Counted from the stretch's first letter, positions 26,301-32,593 are shown. The stretch: 64,000 nucleotides of DNA from Anaerococcus ihuae (GCF_928368155.1 NZ_CAKMRU010000002.1:370901-434900); one strand, 5' to 3'. Translations and numbers: made by a program. The notes: generated from the sequence alone by a model not told the origin.

Positions 26301-27718
26301 AAGATAGTGAAGGAAAATGGAACAATTATGGTCAACCAGCAATATCAGATGAGGATGGACTCTTTGAATTTACTAAACTTCCAAAAGGTGAATATAGACT
26401 ATTAGAAACAAAAGCACCAGAAGGTTATGAAAAACCTACAGAAGCTTTAGTAGAATTTAAGGTAGATGACAAAGGCGTAATCTACAGACTAATACCAATA
26501 AGAGATGAAGATGGTAAGATTAAAAAAGATGAAAATGGTAAGGTCATTACAACAGAAGTTGAAGAGCCAGGTATTATTCCAATTGACATTGTAAATACTA
26601 TTACAAAGGAAATTGAATTTAAGAAAGTCGACGGAGAAGATAAAAAAGTTCTAGCTGGAGCAGAATTCGAAATCTGGTTTAAGAAAGCTAAAGATGGAGA
26701 ATACTCTAAGGATAATTTAAAACTTTATGAGAAGACTAATGCAGATGGAACTACCGAAAGACTTGTTCTAAAAGCCGAGGAAACTCCACCTGAAGGATTT
26801 ACTGAAGTTACTAAATTTGTAACTGGAGAAGATGGAAAAATTAAATTCAAGTTCAAAGAACCAGGATACTACGCACTTAAAGAAGTTAAGGCACCAGCAG
26901 GATATATCAATCCAAGAGGAATTGTAAAAGAATTTGCATTCATAGACGGCAAAATTCAAACAGATAAATACAAGACTGAGATGGATGTAGATAAGAAAAC
27001 TGGTGGGTTCTATGCTAATGGAATGCATGAGGTTTATAACACTGATATAACAATAAAAATTAACCCTAATCATGAAAAGATAACTTATGAACAAGGTAAG
27101 TCAAAAATAACATTATCAGGCTTGCCTTTGAATAATGAATATTATGAAAATAATATTTCACCTAGAACAGGCATAACTATAAATGCAAGACTAGTAAATA
27201 CTAGTGGCAGATCTTCTGCTAAGAGTTACACTGTTCCTCTTAGTCAATATGGTACTGACAATAGGGGAAATATAACTGTCGACCTTTATAAATTAGTAAA
27301 GGAATTGGAAAAGAAAACTGGTGATTCAATGACATCAGAAAATACAATTGAATTATCAATGTCTTCAACTCTAGCCTTAAGTACAGTATTAGATATTAAT
27401 TCTAAGATAGAAATAGGCGATGGCGAAGATAAGATAAGTGAAGAGAGAACATTCCACATAGGAACTAAGGGAGACGAAAAAGTCAACCACTCTTATTCAT
27501 TCACAACAATGGGAGAAATGGAAAAGTATAATGACAGCGGTAATTATAAGCCTATTGAGATTGCAAATAGAAAATTATCTCTACCATTTACAAGAGGAAT
27601 AAGAGCTTGGATTGGATTTACAATCATAGGACTTATCCTAATGATTCTTGCAGCTTATTATTACAATAAGAAAAAGAACAAGGGATTAGATCTTAAAAAA
27701 ATTAATAGTAAAAATTAA
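14378..27718 (+). CDS. Giant wall-anchored adhesin with CnaB and InlB-type repeats (4446 aa)
   Basis: Export signal at 1-35 (KKLARKMMSLLMAVFMVLQV, then ...FATSSKA). Residues ~245-405 are a Lys/Glu/Ser-rich, probably coiled or flexible spacer. Long adhesin-like beta regions follow, resembling fibrinogen- and collagen-binding folds. About ten CnaB/SpaA isopeptide domains start near residues 985, 1285, 1785, 1890, 2215, 2800, 3255, 3505, 3950 and 4080, each with GAxFxL and a late PGxYxLxE-APxGY motif. At 2545-2770 lie two InlB/Listeria-Bacteroides repeats and one further bacterial repeat. The C terminus has LPFTRG at 4402, a hydrophobic helix and KKKNKG: a sortase signal in which Arg follows Thr. 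AAAGGAG precedes the ATG. Likely role: adhesion to host matrix or cells. No sortase gene is nearby. Confidence 0.9.
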   Translation: MKKLARKMMSLLMAVFMVLQVILPAFATSSKAEDENPNSIKSVDKLEDDPDLDLSIKKSQEIYDKKKVKKDQDKFTIAVSIPDTNSKFRLVKRNDLKLFDDKYFETNEKASKEYWRVKDMLNDQGLDLDLEIIEDENGFKLITKEELENKDTEKEKENPYGENYSYIDFKIMDDFDFNEKGNQKLLDEYKLIFNLELLQYESLDPEYNLYEKDQEGNLKIKNQGDIFALLVNDKKSLYDTKKLEEDYNNLKLYKEEKLQKEADQKAQKEAEERAKKETQEKQKEEEAKKAQEEKAKAEKSSSNKEEQSENSKEDSNKEKESKTEIKVESNESSNKEKEENTDSNKEEKDSTKEETKSQEKKEDTNKQENKKETETQTNKTKENSQAKTQEKSEEKKEEKQGLMPKLRMLFLGRSEPAMPVGAGQGTPLTEAEKQNLANKKFHVKTIFQTSNAGGAIQSYQYFKIHLDDELMVKEGTVLEPIIYNGRVIAKPTYNKDDNTITYNIEGTIPENISIDLNIPVDYNTENITLDKDGTFTVTNKVSGLGVKAPKDLVPQKIDKNGNPAGSIIEPGRKDVTQIVDSSRNYRLDIDSVGNPVIKNGEMVGINWVVKIESDKDLKNDLGMKMNFTLVEGSGLKEIESITSSDATEDIQNNDAIKGKTGIVDSKHSTINQSTKSYMYTIYTPISNRQADYVLDISTILTKDLTNGQPYVGAVRSVMDKGYPKDKVEQDTPTRVGINNRTTIEGKFLSNTKAQWTITDGVCTLDNNNGLPLEDRTLEGANINSGKRVVYGVDNNTSSPTYGQMVVKEAEKTDLTSIPTKEKDPEGTQAVGNIGVYQFTHDVDESKTPHSYTMSGVKISKFQDLYIDQEWNLPVNGMKMPAQKFIAKDDSEKQIAEKHVDEGADGENQRLVVLPDARYWNIADDGKANKVGHKISQKFDSPTVTQGGKTYKYNENANYYQINTNSQYIHNSAIPQSSQNPVSFTVVKVDSKDPSKKLAGARFKLLGDKQPSIITDSEGKATFSNVLPGTYTLTEEKAPAGYKLDQSQKTITIAEDGTISVNGSNIQSSGSNETKLVQHDSAPNWPDYMNAMHYGKITTNETTNQNEVEFYLYLKPQSDNGGNGTNRDTRLNISIPGVNITDVTAYDVSSGYRNSVKYSMKQQNVDGYIPLLGDNVINAANNNKITGKANTTDPYTGKTGYQIYFPEARFANDWGFLVKVKANIGDKQSVSLDYDWLTDKDTAGQTKLTQNVIINKASGEAGENQILVTNEEFTKSPISATKFGDTFDNDGKRNRLQGAEFVLKDSKGNVIANKFTDDKGTADFGQFQPGTYRLEEKSAPDGYQKNGVYFEVVVDDQGQVTYTARFEDGIGTPEAGRDYYIEKGEETGGSKKAKVTNVNQRLEYLENEPGDIGVITGTWEAYKYESLKYHADITLSNSAPGTRFEIQFDRNLDFTQYFSEFPKIVINGVEVADPYFDYNTNLLTYVFNDKSKGGPATASINLRGIIPDKYYATQSKTYPFTITVAPGVAGVGGNQVLHQDINADYGPYDSGTSNSNQFYYFRDVYQKEDGKWYVTVMAYLNPMGFSYGSKTTQFNWITTDFQSDNQIARWSGKGYDPLYKLEDVKVYGTDFAAYRENGVWKNPYMPKSFGVRPEQDPNIYHLLAHQRINPDEKLYIRENDITINYNPKEIKTSGRIDLNHPLKVTTPAPRDKGGYIIEQTYKITDIDQFNKKWRAFHMTDGNLESAFASKANVNTAIGDQAGGEIPKYYKEVIGLINNKYKPGSFKLTKYDETNQENKLSNATFVLTDENGKKIYRTSNAKGEVDFTNIAPGRYSLEETKAPDGYRLTNKKWQVTVLSDGSVRIRETSITGESKLYTGNKINIPVQNKPVGQKFRVYKKDGKGQPLPGAKFKITDPDDPNFSAEATSGPNGIVEFDATLEEGKNYILEEVESPTGYNPLNKKWVLRVEDGKTKVYNYSDPTEETTVEKSLLTDADTEWVDVKGRNTSGWSNFDNRWTGWVANSQDAEHLGTRIIAINKKEKYVVQRYIINPEARQTVGVDGITAATIHREKPEYPNMDWYKGDEEIKIFTLGPKEGGNTDGKVTGLISDLRLASYTVTDITNDVKKSTDNSHHGETRLKLDLPATNKPIVVDVKVPYKDENGGVGTGMDWREGNTTYWKSDYYEKVSDIKTAGIVSETGGTIVGSYVSEDSLDVTNDLKTYGFKIKKVKEDKNTAIPGAVFKLTGPGESKDERFMTTGSDGIVSFKGLKPGTYKLEESKPAPGYEKKTTTWTIRVASDGKVYIKDNSENPDSNNPSFEVSTTEKSATNNLMRRLKMAGANTDLEISGNLVDTLNPLRAGNGWEIVDNASSTQPKKREDTSDSDYGQLIETKIIEIDKENNRYKQVFIYKPGGTAKRNRNIKFHRAYDNYNISPSEVTTRVFQVPSGTSLANINQSSDIDAIAGKTDISKNIKFTAEGAKKIQTTNINTRYPGTILIEVETNYNENYPIGLGSNYDFNTSSQSAYGHKCWLEKSYANEVGVPVVKTTVNHTITFNGNGGKWKMDPVTVEDGIQYELPGSSFIAPDGKEFDGWLVNGEKRNPGDRITVTGDLTVIAQWRNKAPEQATVSFSPGEGSGTMAERKVNVGSNYELPANGFTAPEGREFKAWSVNGVEYQPGDSITVNNDTKITALWKEKDPETYTITANNPTEGGSISANTSSATAGTQINLTVTPDKGYEIESVTMNGQTLTTGADGTYSFTMPAGDVTVSAKFKKTETPDQPGQGETEIKPGEFAQITNKQTGLDLKIYKKDRYDRKLEGAIFTIRKTDENYKNIDQNFGVKTGTSNDKGLVEFKDKDGNPIRLQVGYYIIEETAAPLGYRKANAPWKVQVVEENGQLVAKYKGPEETPQSFIEKNENLDIKTANGVKYATKITHIDTESRTYIQRVYIDTRGKNGTVNVQIKPKHKREEIDRPGLPPVTIKEGVKTAYRSTYKITGLDGDPNQAKMIKILNDYDVSYPDVTVVNTARWRPFDWGFDEDQLNLEPGVYYIDIEGFYDTSIIDRNVTNEVAIDKNYNFTQKDEVTPSDEPVLKDPYKLTANDIPDEDLGKIDIDIEFFDGAREFQQLKNSNGKIVYGVVKDENGKDEASYQDGVVTLRQWLEDNYGKEYADNWFATKLPGQKYVNQLSKIVKIGKKDVYQSGRIIPPVTPGQQGYKAPFSTISTSMDISPLYSSNATNTVPQEGLSIENDAERYNITFSKHGKETDKDSVEEITKRRLEGAVFKLEKRVREGIYEEVEGSYVSSAFNGYFGFRGLEPGRYRLIEVQAPKGYKPIDGPLLHFSVETVSIVSQRITDPRTGENINVKQVSFYFPGNDKAYKFEDLEMRDPTDNTKIIKFKDAKNADLETTKIIDPTDSTKKTEVSLRELSIKFPGEIKDKDGEVIKDTYKISEIQITPTSNGYISLEYDKANGVYQYIPEKSSTEKDGLLVDYVTSATAKNMGKIVNEKPGEGEITVRKIDQNGNEIKATGQLAGAKFLLTNKSTGKTEEKTVGEDGTIKFTGLKIGQYRLEEVKSPDGYINNKQVWNFTVGGEGLDPYSGDAPEKTRDVSSSIKLSESKLSVLNPDSKNDGLLSDTQKEMHPHLGEVFEFDNKYTIDSNLKINPGDYFVLKLSENIDLHGIMETDISNLDIIADGVGTIAKADYNREKGTITYTFTRFAETYNLVEFSNKLKAYINLNKVPKEGSQSIERGVVGHEMKTDNINVVYDSMTAREKYQATDGNMYEMTQNHLNLGSKIIKYNPDTGEFVHYYYVNRDRSYTPRSTFYYSSDKNIENMNIEYYKLDGSANLDELMPLSFGVNENDPRLPAPVQIRSRSYLGAGEKESISFTNGLNSNSSYIFKVTGRVMGEDKSSYVANGKLQMIDYPGRYVTRWDKQYFFANEADAKADLEIQAVNPANKIKFKKINDRNEALENAEFIIQSKDSEGKWNNYGQPAISDEDGLFEFTKLPKGEYRLLETKAPEGYEKPTEALVEFKVDDKGVIYRLIPIRDEDGKIKKDENGKVITTEVEEPGIIPIDIVNTITKEIEFKKVDGEDKKVLAGAEFEIWFKKAKDGEYSKDNLKLYEKTNADGTTERLVLKAEETPPEGFTEVTKFVTGEDGKIKFKFKEPGYYALKEVKAPAGYINPRGIVKEFAFIDGKIQTDKYKTEMDVDKKTGGFYANGMHEVYNTDITIKINPNHEKITYEQGKSKITLSGLPLNNEYYENNISPRTGITINARLVNTSGRSSAKSYTVPLSQYGTDNRGNITVDLYKLVKELEKKTGDSMTSENTIELSMSSTLALSTVLDINSKIEIGDGEDKISEERTFHIGTKGDEKVNHSYSFTTMGEMEKYNDSGNYKPIEIANRKLSLPFTRGIRAWIGFTIIGLILMILAAYYYNKKKNKGLDLKKINSKN

Positions 27719-27746
27719 AATTTAATTTATAAATTTTAAAAGTTTT

Positions 27747-27793
27747 AACTGACTTTATTTTGAGTTTTTCTCAAATTAGAGTCAGTTTTTTTG
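27747..27793 (+). terminator. Intrinsic terminator after the giant surface protein gene
   Basis: AACTGACT (27747-27754) pairs with AGTCAGTT (27780-27787), with an inner TTGAG/CTCAA stem, followed by a T-run. Confidence 0.85.
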
Positions 27794-27857
27794 TCTAAAA
27801 TTTAAATTAATTTAAGAGTTTTTTGGGTAAGAATTTATTAGGAAAAAAGGAGGATTT

Positions 27858-29033
27858 ATGTTAGATTTTACTTATAATATTCCAACAAAAATACATTTTG
27901 GTAAAGACGCTCTTGATTTTGTGGGCGAGGAAGTTAAAAAATATTCTAATAAGGTGCTTATCACTTATGGTGGTGGATCTATCAAGAAAAACGGAGTTTA
28001 TGACAAGGTAGTAAACGAGCTTAAAAATTCTGGAGTTGAAATTTTTGAGCTTTCTGGAATTGAACCAAATCCTAGGATTGATTCTGTAAGAGAAGGGGTC
28101 AAAATAATTAAGGAAAATAATATCGGTGCAATTCTTGCAGTTGGTGGCGGATCTACAATTGATGCATCAAAATTTATGGCATCAGGGGCTTGTGCTGATT
28201 TTGATCCTTGGGAATTTATTTCAAAAGGAAAACCAATGAGCCCTGCAATTCCACTTTTGTCAGTTCTTACCATGGCTGCAACTGGATCTGAGATGGATAA
28301 TGGTGGGGTTATTACAAATCCTGAAACAAAAGAAAAACTTTCATCAGGCCATCCTGATACCAGACCAAAAGTTTCATTTTTAAATCCAGAAATCACATAT
28401 TCTGTAAGTGAATTCCAAACAGCTTGTGGTTCTAGTGATATTTTATCTCACATTTTTGAATCCTATTTTAATGTTGATGATTCTATGTTTATGCTTGATA
28501 GAATTATGGAATCTTTGATGAAAACTGTAATAAAATATGGTCCAATTGCCATGAAAGATCCAGAAAATTATGAGGCAAGGGCAAATCTTATGTGGGCATC
28601 TTCTTGGGCAATCAATGATTTTATTGCAAATTCCTCAAAGGCTACTTGGACAGTTCACCCAATCGAACACGAACTTTCAGCCTTTTATGATATAACCCAC
28701 GGACTTGGACTTGCAATTTTAACACCAAGATGGATGGAATATGTTTTGAGCGAAAAAACTGTTCATAAATTCTATGATTTGGGTGTAAATGTTTTTGATA
28801 TTGACAAAAACCTCGACCAAATGGAAGTTGCAAAAAAAGCTATAGAAAAAACAAAAGAATTTTTCTTTGAAAGCCTTGGACTTGATTCAAATCTTAAAGA
28901 TATTGATATTGATGAAAAATATTTTGACCAAATGAGCAAAAAGGCTTGTGGCAAAAATGGAAAAATAAATGGTTTTGTTGAACTTCGCCCTGAAGATGTG
29001 AAAAAAATTTACCAAATGTGCCTTGAGGATTAA
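27858..29033 (+). CDS. Iron-containing alcohol dehydrogenase (BdhA/YqhD-like)
   Basis: 391-residue group III alcohol dehydrogenase. GGGSTIDASKF (97-106) is the NAD(P)-binding glycine motif. Asp194 and His198 in SSDILSHIFESYF, with the later His residues in VHPIEHELS and DITHGLG, form the metal site. The pattern fits NADPH-dependent butanol or aldehyde reductases of clostridia. AAGGAGG lies before the ATG. It is monocistronic, following a terminator. Physiological aldehyde unknown. Confidence 0.88.
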   Translation: MLDFTYNIPTKIHFGKDALDFVGEEVKKYSNKVLITYGGGSIKKNGVYDKVVNELKNSGVEIFELSGIEPNPRIDSVREGVKIIKENNIGAILAVGGGSTIDASKFMASGACADFDPWEFISKGKPMSPAIPLLSVLTMAATGSEMDNGGVITNPETKEKLSSGHPDTRPKVSFLNPEITYSVSEFQTACGSSDILSHIFESYFNVDDSMFMLDRIMESLMKTVIKYGPIAMKDPENYEARANLMWASSWAINDFIANSSKATWTVHPIEHELSAFYDITHGLGLAILTPRWMEYVLSEKTVHKFYDLGVNVFDIDKNLDQMEVAKKAIEKTKEFFFESLGLDSNLKDIDIDEKYFDQMSKKACGKNGKINGFVELRPEDVKKIYQMCLED

Positions 29034-29061
29034 TTTTATTTTTTAAATAAAAAAATATGAT

Positions 29062-29116
29062 ATTGCCTAGGCAATGTAAAGATTTGTATTGACAAGTCAT
29101 ATAAAAATGCTAAAAT
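29062..29116 (+). promoter_or_regulatory. Promoter and candidate operator of dinJ-yafQ
   Basis: Perfect 14-bp palindrome ATTGCCTAGGCAAT at 29062-29075 lies just upstream of TTGACA (29089-29094), a 16-bp spacer and TAAAAT (29111-29116). The palindrome is a plausible autoregulatory site for the ribbon-helix-helix antitoxin. Confidence 0.55.
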
Positions 29117-29135
29117 CTTAGTAAGAGGTGATAGT

Positions 29136-29408
29136 ATGGCAAATGCAAATCTAAATATTAGAACAGAAAAAGACATTAAGGAAAAAGCAGAAAAATTGTA
29201 TGCTGAGCTTGGCTTAAATATGTCAACTGCTATCAATATGTTTTTGAGGGCAAGCATAAGGGAAAATGGAATTCCCTTTGATTTAAAACTTGATAATCTA
29301 AATAGACAAAGCCAAAATGCAATCGAAGAAGGAAGAAAAATAGCCTATGATAAAAATTATCCTTCATATAGCAATATGGATGATTTGAAAAAGGCTTTGG
29401 AATTATGA
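29136..29408 (+). CDS. dinJ: RelB/DinJ-family antitoxin
   Basis: 90 residues. NLNIRTEKDIKEKAEKLYAELG and LNMSTAINMFLRASIRENGIPF are the DinJ ribbon-helix-helix N-terminal half, for dimerisation and operator binding. The C-terminal part (EEGRKIAYDKNYPSYSNMDDL) would wrap the YafQ toxin. AGAGGTG precedes the ATG. The next gene overlaps its stop by four bases (ATGA), typical for coupled toxin-antitoxin pairs. Confidence 0.9.
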   Translation: MANANLNIRTEKDIKEKAEKLYAELGLNMSTAINMFLRASIRENGIPFDLKLDNLNRQSQNAIEEGRKIAYDKNYPSYSNMDDLKKALEL

Positions 29409-29683
29409 TTTATAAAATTAAATTTACAAGTAAATTTAAAAAAGATTTAAAACTTGCAAAAAAACAAAATAGAGATATTGAAAAGTTAATGGATGTAATT
29501 GAAAAACTTGCTAATGATGAAAAATTGGATGAAAAATATAAGGACCATCCATTAAAAGGAAAATATTATTCAACCAGAGAATGTCATATTGAGCCAGATT
29601 TTTTGCTGATATATGAAAAATTTAATGATGTAATGGTTCTATCTTTACTAAGATTAGGAACACATTCTGATTTATTTATTTAA
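29405..29683 (+). CDS. yafQ: YafQ-family mRNA interferase toxin
   Basis: 92-residue RelE-superfamily ribosome-dependent endoribonuclease. The YafQ catalytic set is present at nearly the same positions as in E. coli: His48 (KDHPL), His61 and Asp65 (CHIEPDFLLIY), His87 and Phe91 (GTHSDLF). All key residues are intact, so the toxin looks active. Translation is coupled to the antitoxin by an ATGA overlap. Confidence 0.92.
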   Translation: MIYKIKFTSKFKKDLKLAKKQNRDIEKLMDVIEKLANDEKLDEKYKDHPLKGKYYSTRECHIEPDFLLIYEKFNDVMVLSLLRLGTHSDLFI

Positions 29684-29701
29684 ACCACCCTACAAAAGGG
29701 T

Positions 29702-29872
29702 ATCAGAGCGTAGACAAAGTATGAATGTAGATAATATTTTATTTTAAAATAAAAATTAAGCTATGTACCATCTCGACTAAGTGAGTGAAACGAACGCATG
29801 GAGAGATCTCATGAGATTTCTCCGCTCACTACGTTCGGTCGAAATGGGAATTTCTTTAGTTTATCAACAGTC
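29702..29872 (+). mobile_element. Miniature element copy C (171 bp) inside a duplicated terminator
   Basis: 171 bp, same length as copy B, flanked by 18-bp repeats ACCACCCTRCAAAAGGGT (29684-29701 and 29873-29890, one mismatch), each a CACCCT/AGGGTG hairpin. Ends GTAGACAAAG (left) and, read inward, GTTGATAAAC (right) are imperfect inverted repeats. The core matches copy B closely, including CTAAGTGAGTGAAACGAACG. It sits at the 3' end of yafQ. No ORF. Confidence 0.78.
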
Positions 29873-29896
29873 ACCACCCTGCAAAAGGGTGTTTTA
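29873..29896 (+). terminator. Terminator hairpin at the right flank of copy C
   Basis: CACCCT/AGGGTG-type stem with a GCAAA loop followed by TTTTA; its duplicate lies at 29684-29701, directly after yafQ. Confidence 0.65.
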
Positions 29897-29945
29897 AATT
29901 GCTTATTTTTGTGTTTTCTTATAAAATATAATATGGTGAAAAAAT

Positions 29946-30740
29946 ATGAGAGAATTTAGTAATGAATTAAAAAAAATAGTTATAAAAGTCGGATCTTCTT
30001 CTGTAAGCCATGAAAATGGTGGGGTTGATATTGAAAGAATTGAGGATTTGGCGAAAGAAATTGTAAATTTAGAAAACAAGGGCATTAAGGTGATTTTGGT
30101 TTCATCTGGTGCGATTGCAACTGGGGCTAATAGGCTTTCTATTAAAAGGCCTAGAAATGATATTAGCAAAAAACAAGCCACAGCTGCCGTTGGTCAGGTT
30201 ACTTTGATGAATACTTTCCTCAAAGCTTTTGCGGAATATGGGTATTCTATTGGTCAAATTCTTCTTACAAGAATGGTTGAAACTAACGAGGTTATGAATT
30301 TTAATGCCAAAAATACTATAAATGATTTGTTGGAAATGGGTGTTGTGCCAATTGTAAATGAAAACGACACGATTTCTACTTATGAAATTGATTTTGGGGA
30401 CAATGATACCTTGTCATCGGTTGTTGCAAAATTGGTTGATGCTGATTTGCTTATGCTTTTGTCAGATATTGATGGACTCTACACTGATGATCCAAGAATT
30501 AATAAGGATGCAAAATTAATCAAAGAAGTTAATATAATTGACGAAAAATTAAGGTCAATGGGTAAGGATTCTTATTCAAAACTTGGAACAGGTGGGATGG
30601 CAACAAAAATCAATGCAGCTAACCTTTGTATGGAAAAGGGAATTGATACAGTTATTGCAAATTCAAAAGATTTGAAAAATATTAGAAGAATAGTGAAAGG
30701 TGAAGAAATTGGAACAATCTTTAAAAGAAAAATTGATTAA
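29946..30740 (+). CDS. proB: Glutamate 5-kinase
   Basis: First step of proline synthesis: glutamate plus ATP to glutamyl 5-phosphate. The 264 residues are one amino-acid kinase domain: VIKVGSSSV at the N terminus, VSSGAIATG, PIVNENDTIS and DIDGLYTDDPR. The C-terminal PUA domain of the E. coli enzyme (367 aa) is absent, as in many Firmicutes. GGTGA lies 6 bp before the ATG. The 3' end overlaps proA. Confidence 0.93.
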   Translation: MREFSNELKKIVIKVGSSSVSHENGGVDIERIEDLAKEIVNLENKGIKVILVSSGAIATGANRLSIKRPRNDISKKQATAAVGQVTLMNTFLKAFAEYGYSIGQILLTRMVETNEVMNFNAKNTINDLLEMGVVPIVNENDTISTYEIDFGDNDTLSSVVAKLVDADLLMLLSDIDGLYTDDPRINKDAKLIKEVNIIDEKLRSMGKDSYSKLGTGGMATKINAANLCMEKGIDTVIANSKDLKNIRRIVKGEEIGTIFKRKID

Positions 30741-31971
30741 AATGGGTGAGCTTTCCAAAAAAGCTAAGAAAGATTTTGTAAAGCTTTCAACAAAAGATAA
30801 AAATAAAATTTTGGAAAATATAAAAATTTCCATGGAAAAAAACAGGAAAAATATTCTTGATGCTAACAAAAAAGACTATGACAAGGGACTTTCCAATAAT
30901 ATGGCAGAAGGTCTTCTTGATAGGCTTAAACTTGATGACCAAAGAATTGATTCTATGATTTTTTCAATTGATCAAATGATAAAACTTCCTGATCCAATTG
31001 GAAAAATGACTGATGTCAGAACTCTTGAAAATGGACTTTTGATTGGGAAAAAATCTGTTGCAATCGGAGTTTTGGCAATGATATATGAAGCAAGACCAAA
31101 TGTAACCTTGGATGCGTCAATTCTTGCTATAAAATCTTCAAATTCTATAATTTTAAGAAGTGGAAAAGAGGCAATAAATTCTTCTCTTGCAATAGCAAAA
31201 TCAATCAGAGAAGGAATAAAAAATACAGGCTTTGATGAAAATATTGTCCAAATAATTGACGATACTACGAGAGATTCATCAACTGAACTTATGAAATTAA
31301 GTGGATATGTGGATTTATTAATTCCAAGAGGATCAGCGTCTTTGATAAATGCAGTTGTAAAAAATGCAAGTGTGCCAACCCTTGAAACAGGTGTAGGAAA
31401 TTGCCATTTGTATGTTGATAAATATGCAGATATTGAAAAAGCATTGAAGATTTTTGAAAACGGCAAAACTCAAAGAATAGGCGTTTGCAATGCTATTGAA
31501 AGTTTAGTAGTTCATAAGGATGTTGATGAAAAATTTTATGATGGATTAAATAAAATCGTAGAAAAATATAAATTAAAAGTTCACGCTTGTGAGAACACTA
31601 TAGGAAAAATTAAAGGGGCGGTTTCTGCAAGTGAGAAAGATTATGGGAAAGAATATTTGGATTACGAATTTTCAGTAAAAGAAGTTGAGAATATAGACGA
31701 GGCGATTGATCACATCTACAAATATTCCACAGGCCATTCAGATGCAATAATCACAGAAAAAATAGAAGCAGCAAATAAATTTGTAGAAGAAGTAGACTCA
31801 GCCTGCGTTTACGTAAATGCATCAACAAGGTTTACAGACGGATCAGAATTTGGCTTTGGAGCAGAAATAGGAATCTCAACCCAAAGACTCCACGCAAGAG
31901 GACCAGTAGGATTAAATGAGCTTACAACTTATAAATATGTGATTTTGGGAGAAGGGCAAGTTAGGGAATAA
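30709..31971 (+). CDS. proA: Glutamate-5-semialdehyde dehydrogenase (gamma-glutamyl phosphate reductase)
   Basis: Reduces glutamyl 5-phosphate with NADPH. About 420 residues of the aldehyde-dehydrogenase superfamily: YEARPNVTLDAS, IPRGSASLI and QRIGVCNAIESLV, whose Cys is the catalytic thiol. Start is uncertain. AAAGGTG at 30696-30702 is spaced 6 bp from a TTG at 30709, which is preferred; the GTG at 30700 lies inside that site, and the ATG at 30742 would cut into the conserved N terminus. It overlaps proB by 32 bp, implying coupling. Confidence 0.92.
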   Translation: MEQSLKEKLIKMGELSKKAKKDFVKLSTKDKNKILENIKISMEKNRKNILDANKKDYDKGLSNNMAEGLLDRLKLDDQRIDSMIFSIDQMIKLPDPIGKMTDVRTLENGLLIGKKSVAIGVLAMIYEARPNVTLDASILAIKSSNSIILRSGKEAINSSLAIAKSIREGIKNTGFDENIVQIIDDTTRDSSTELMKLSGYVDLLIPRGSASLINAVVKNASVPTLETGVGNCHLYVDKYADIEKALKIFENGKTQRIGVCNAIESLVVHKDVDEKFYDGLNKIVEKYKLKVHACENTIGKIKGAVSASEKDYGKEYLDYEFSVKEVENIDEAIDHIYKYSTGHSDAIITEKIEAANKFVEEVDSACVYVNASTRFTDGSEFGFGAEIGISTQRLHARGPVGLNELTTYKYVILGEGQVRE

Positions 31972-31991
31972 TCTTTTTAAAGATTATTTTT
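31967..31991 (+). terminator. Terminator at the end of proA
   Basis: Stem AATAATCTTT/AAAGATTATT (31967-31976, 31979-31988) starting inside the stop region, then five T. Confidence 0.6.
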
Positions 31992-32055
31992 AGAAATTTA
32001 AACTTTATTTTAATATAAATTATTTTATTAAATTAATCCTTCGTAGACTTAGGGC

Positions 32056-32096
32056 GGAAGGAACAGGGGACTTCCGATTGTCCCCTTTTTCCACGC
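32056..32096 (+). other. Overlapping alternative hairpins in the proA-proC gap
   Basis: CGGAAG can pair with CTTCCG, or GGGGAC with GTCCCC followed by a T-run; the two helices share bases and exclude each other unless they form a pseudoknot. It is GC-rich against an AT-rich background. No gene follows closely, so any role is unknown. Confidence 0.4.
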
Positions 32097-32172
32097 TAAC
32101 TTGCTTTTAAAATTAAAAAAAATCTTAAATCAAAATTCAGTTTCAAATTAAAACTACGAATAAAGTCCGCGG

Positions 32173-32219
32173 TATAATTATTGAAATTGTGCCACTGGCA
32201 CAATTTCAAGCTAATTATA
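32173..32219. repeat. Long inverted repeat
   Basis: TATAATTA plus TTGAAATTGTGCC on the left pair with GGCACAATTTCAA and TAATTATA on the right: 21 bp in two blocks with a 3-nt loop. A similar GTGCC/GGCAC hairpin is inside repeat copy D. Confidence 0.75.
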
Positions 32220-32593
32220 TCCCCTAAAACCCATTTCAACGAACCCCCTTAACCGGCCCTTGCAAGGAGCAAAATTAGAAAGAAACTTACGTTTCTTTCG
32301 TTTTTTAAAATGATTATCCTAATTTAATTAGAATAAAAGCCCAAAATAAATAAATTCAAAGTTCATTAAAAGAGAAAAAATAACTCACTAACGTTCAAAA
32401 AATTTTTTCTCTAATAATTCACTTGAATTTATAATTATTTTTAAACAGCAATTAAACTTTAAAAACTTTAAAGAAGCGAAGCTTCTTACAAGAAAAGCTC
32501 CATGCAATGGTCGGTTGCAGGGGGGTAAAAAAGAGGGGTTGTTAGGGGAGAAAAAAGGGGGAGAATCGAAACTCCCCCATTTTCTCCCCTAAC
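32219..32593. repeat. Palindromic element with ~55-bp imperfect terminal inverted repeats
   Basis: The left arm 32219-32274 (TCCCCTAAAACCC...AACCGGCCCTTGCAAGGAGC) is matched in reverse by 32493-32551 (GCTCCATGCAATGGTCGGTT...GTTAGGGGAGA). Inside are a GAAAGAAAC/GTTTCTTTC hairpin (32278-32299) and a large AT palindrome (about 32349-32435) with core AGAGAAAAAAT/ATTTTTTCTCT. At the right edge, GTTAGGGGAGAAAA (32541-32554) also pairs with TTTTCTCCCCTAAC (32580-32593), with an inner GGGGGAG/CTCCCCC stem. No ORF. A MITE-like element or a large structured RNA; not recognised. Apart from the two features above, nothing else is seen in 31992-32664. Confidence 0.6.
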
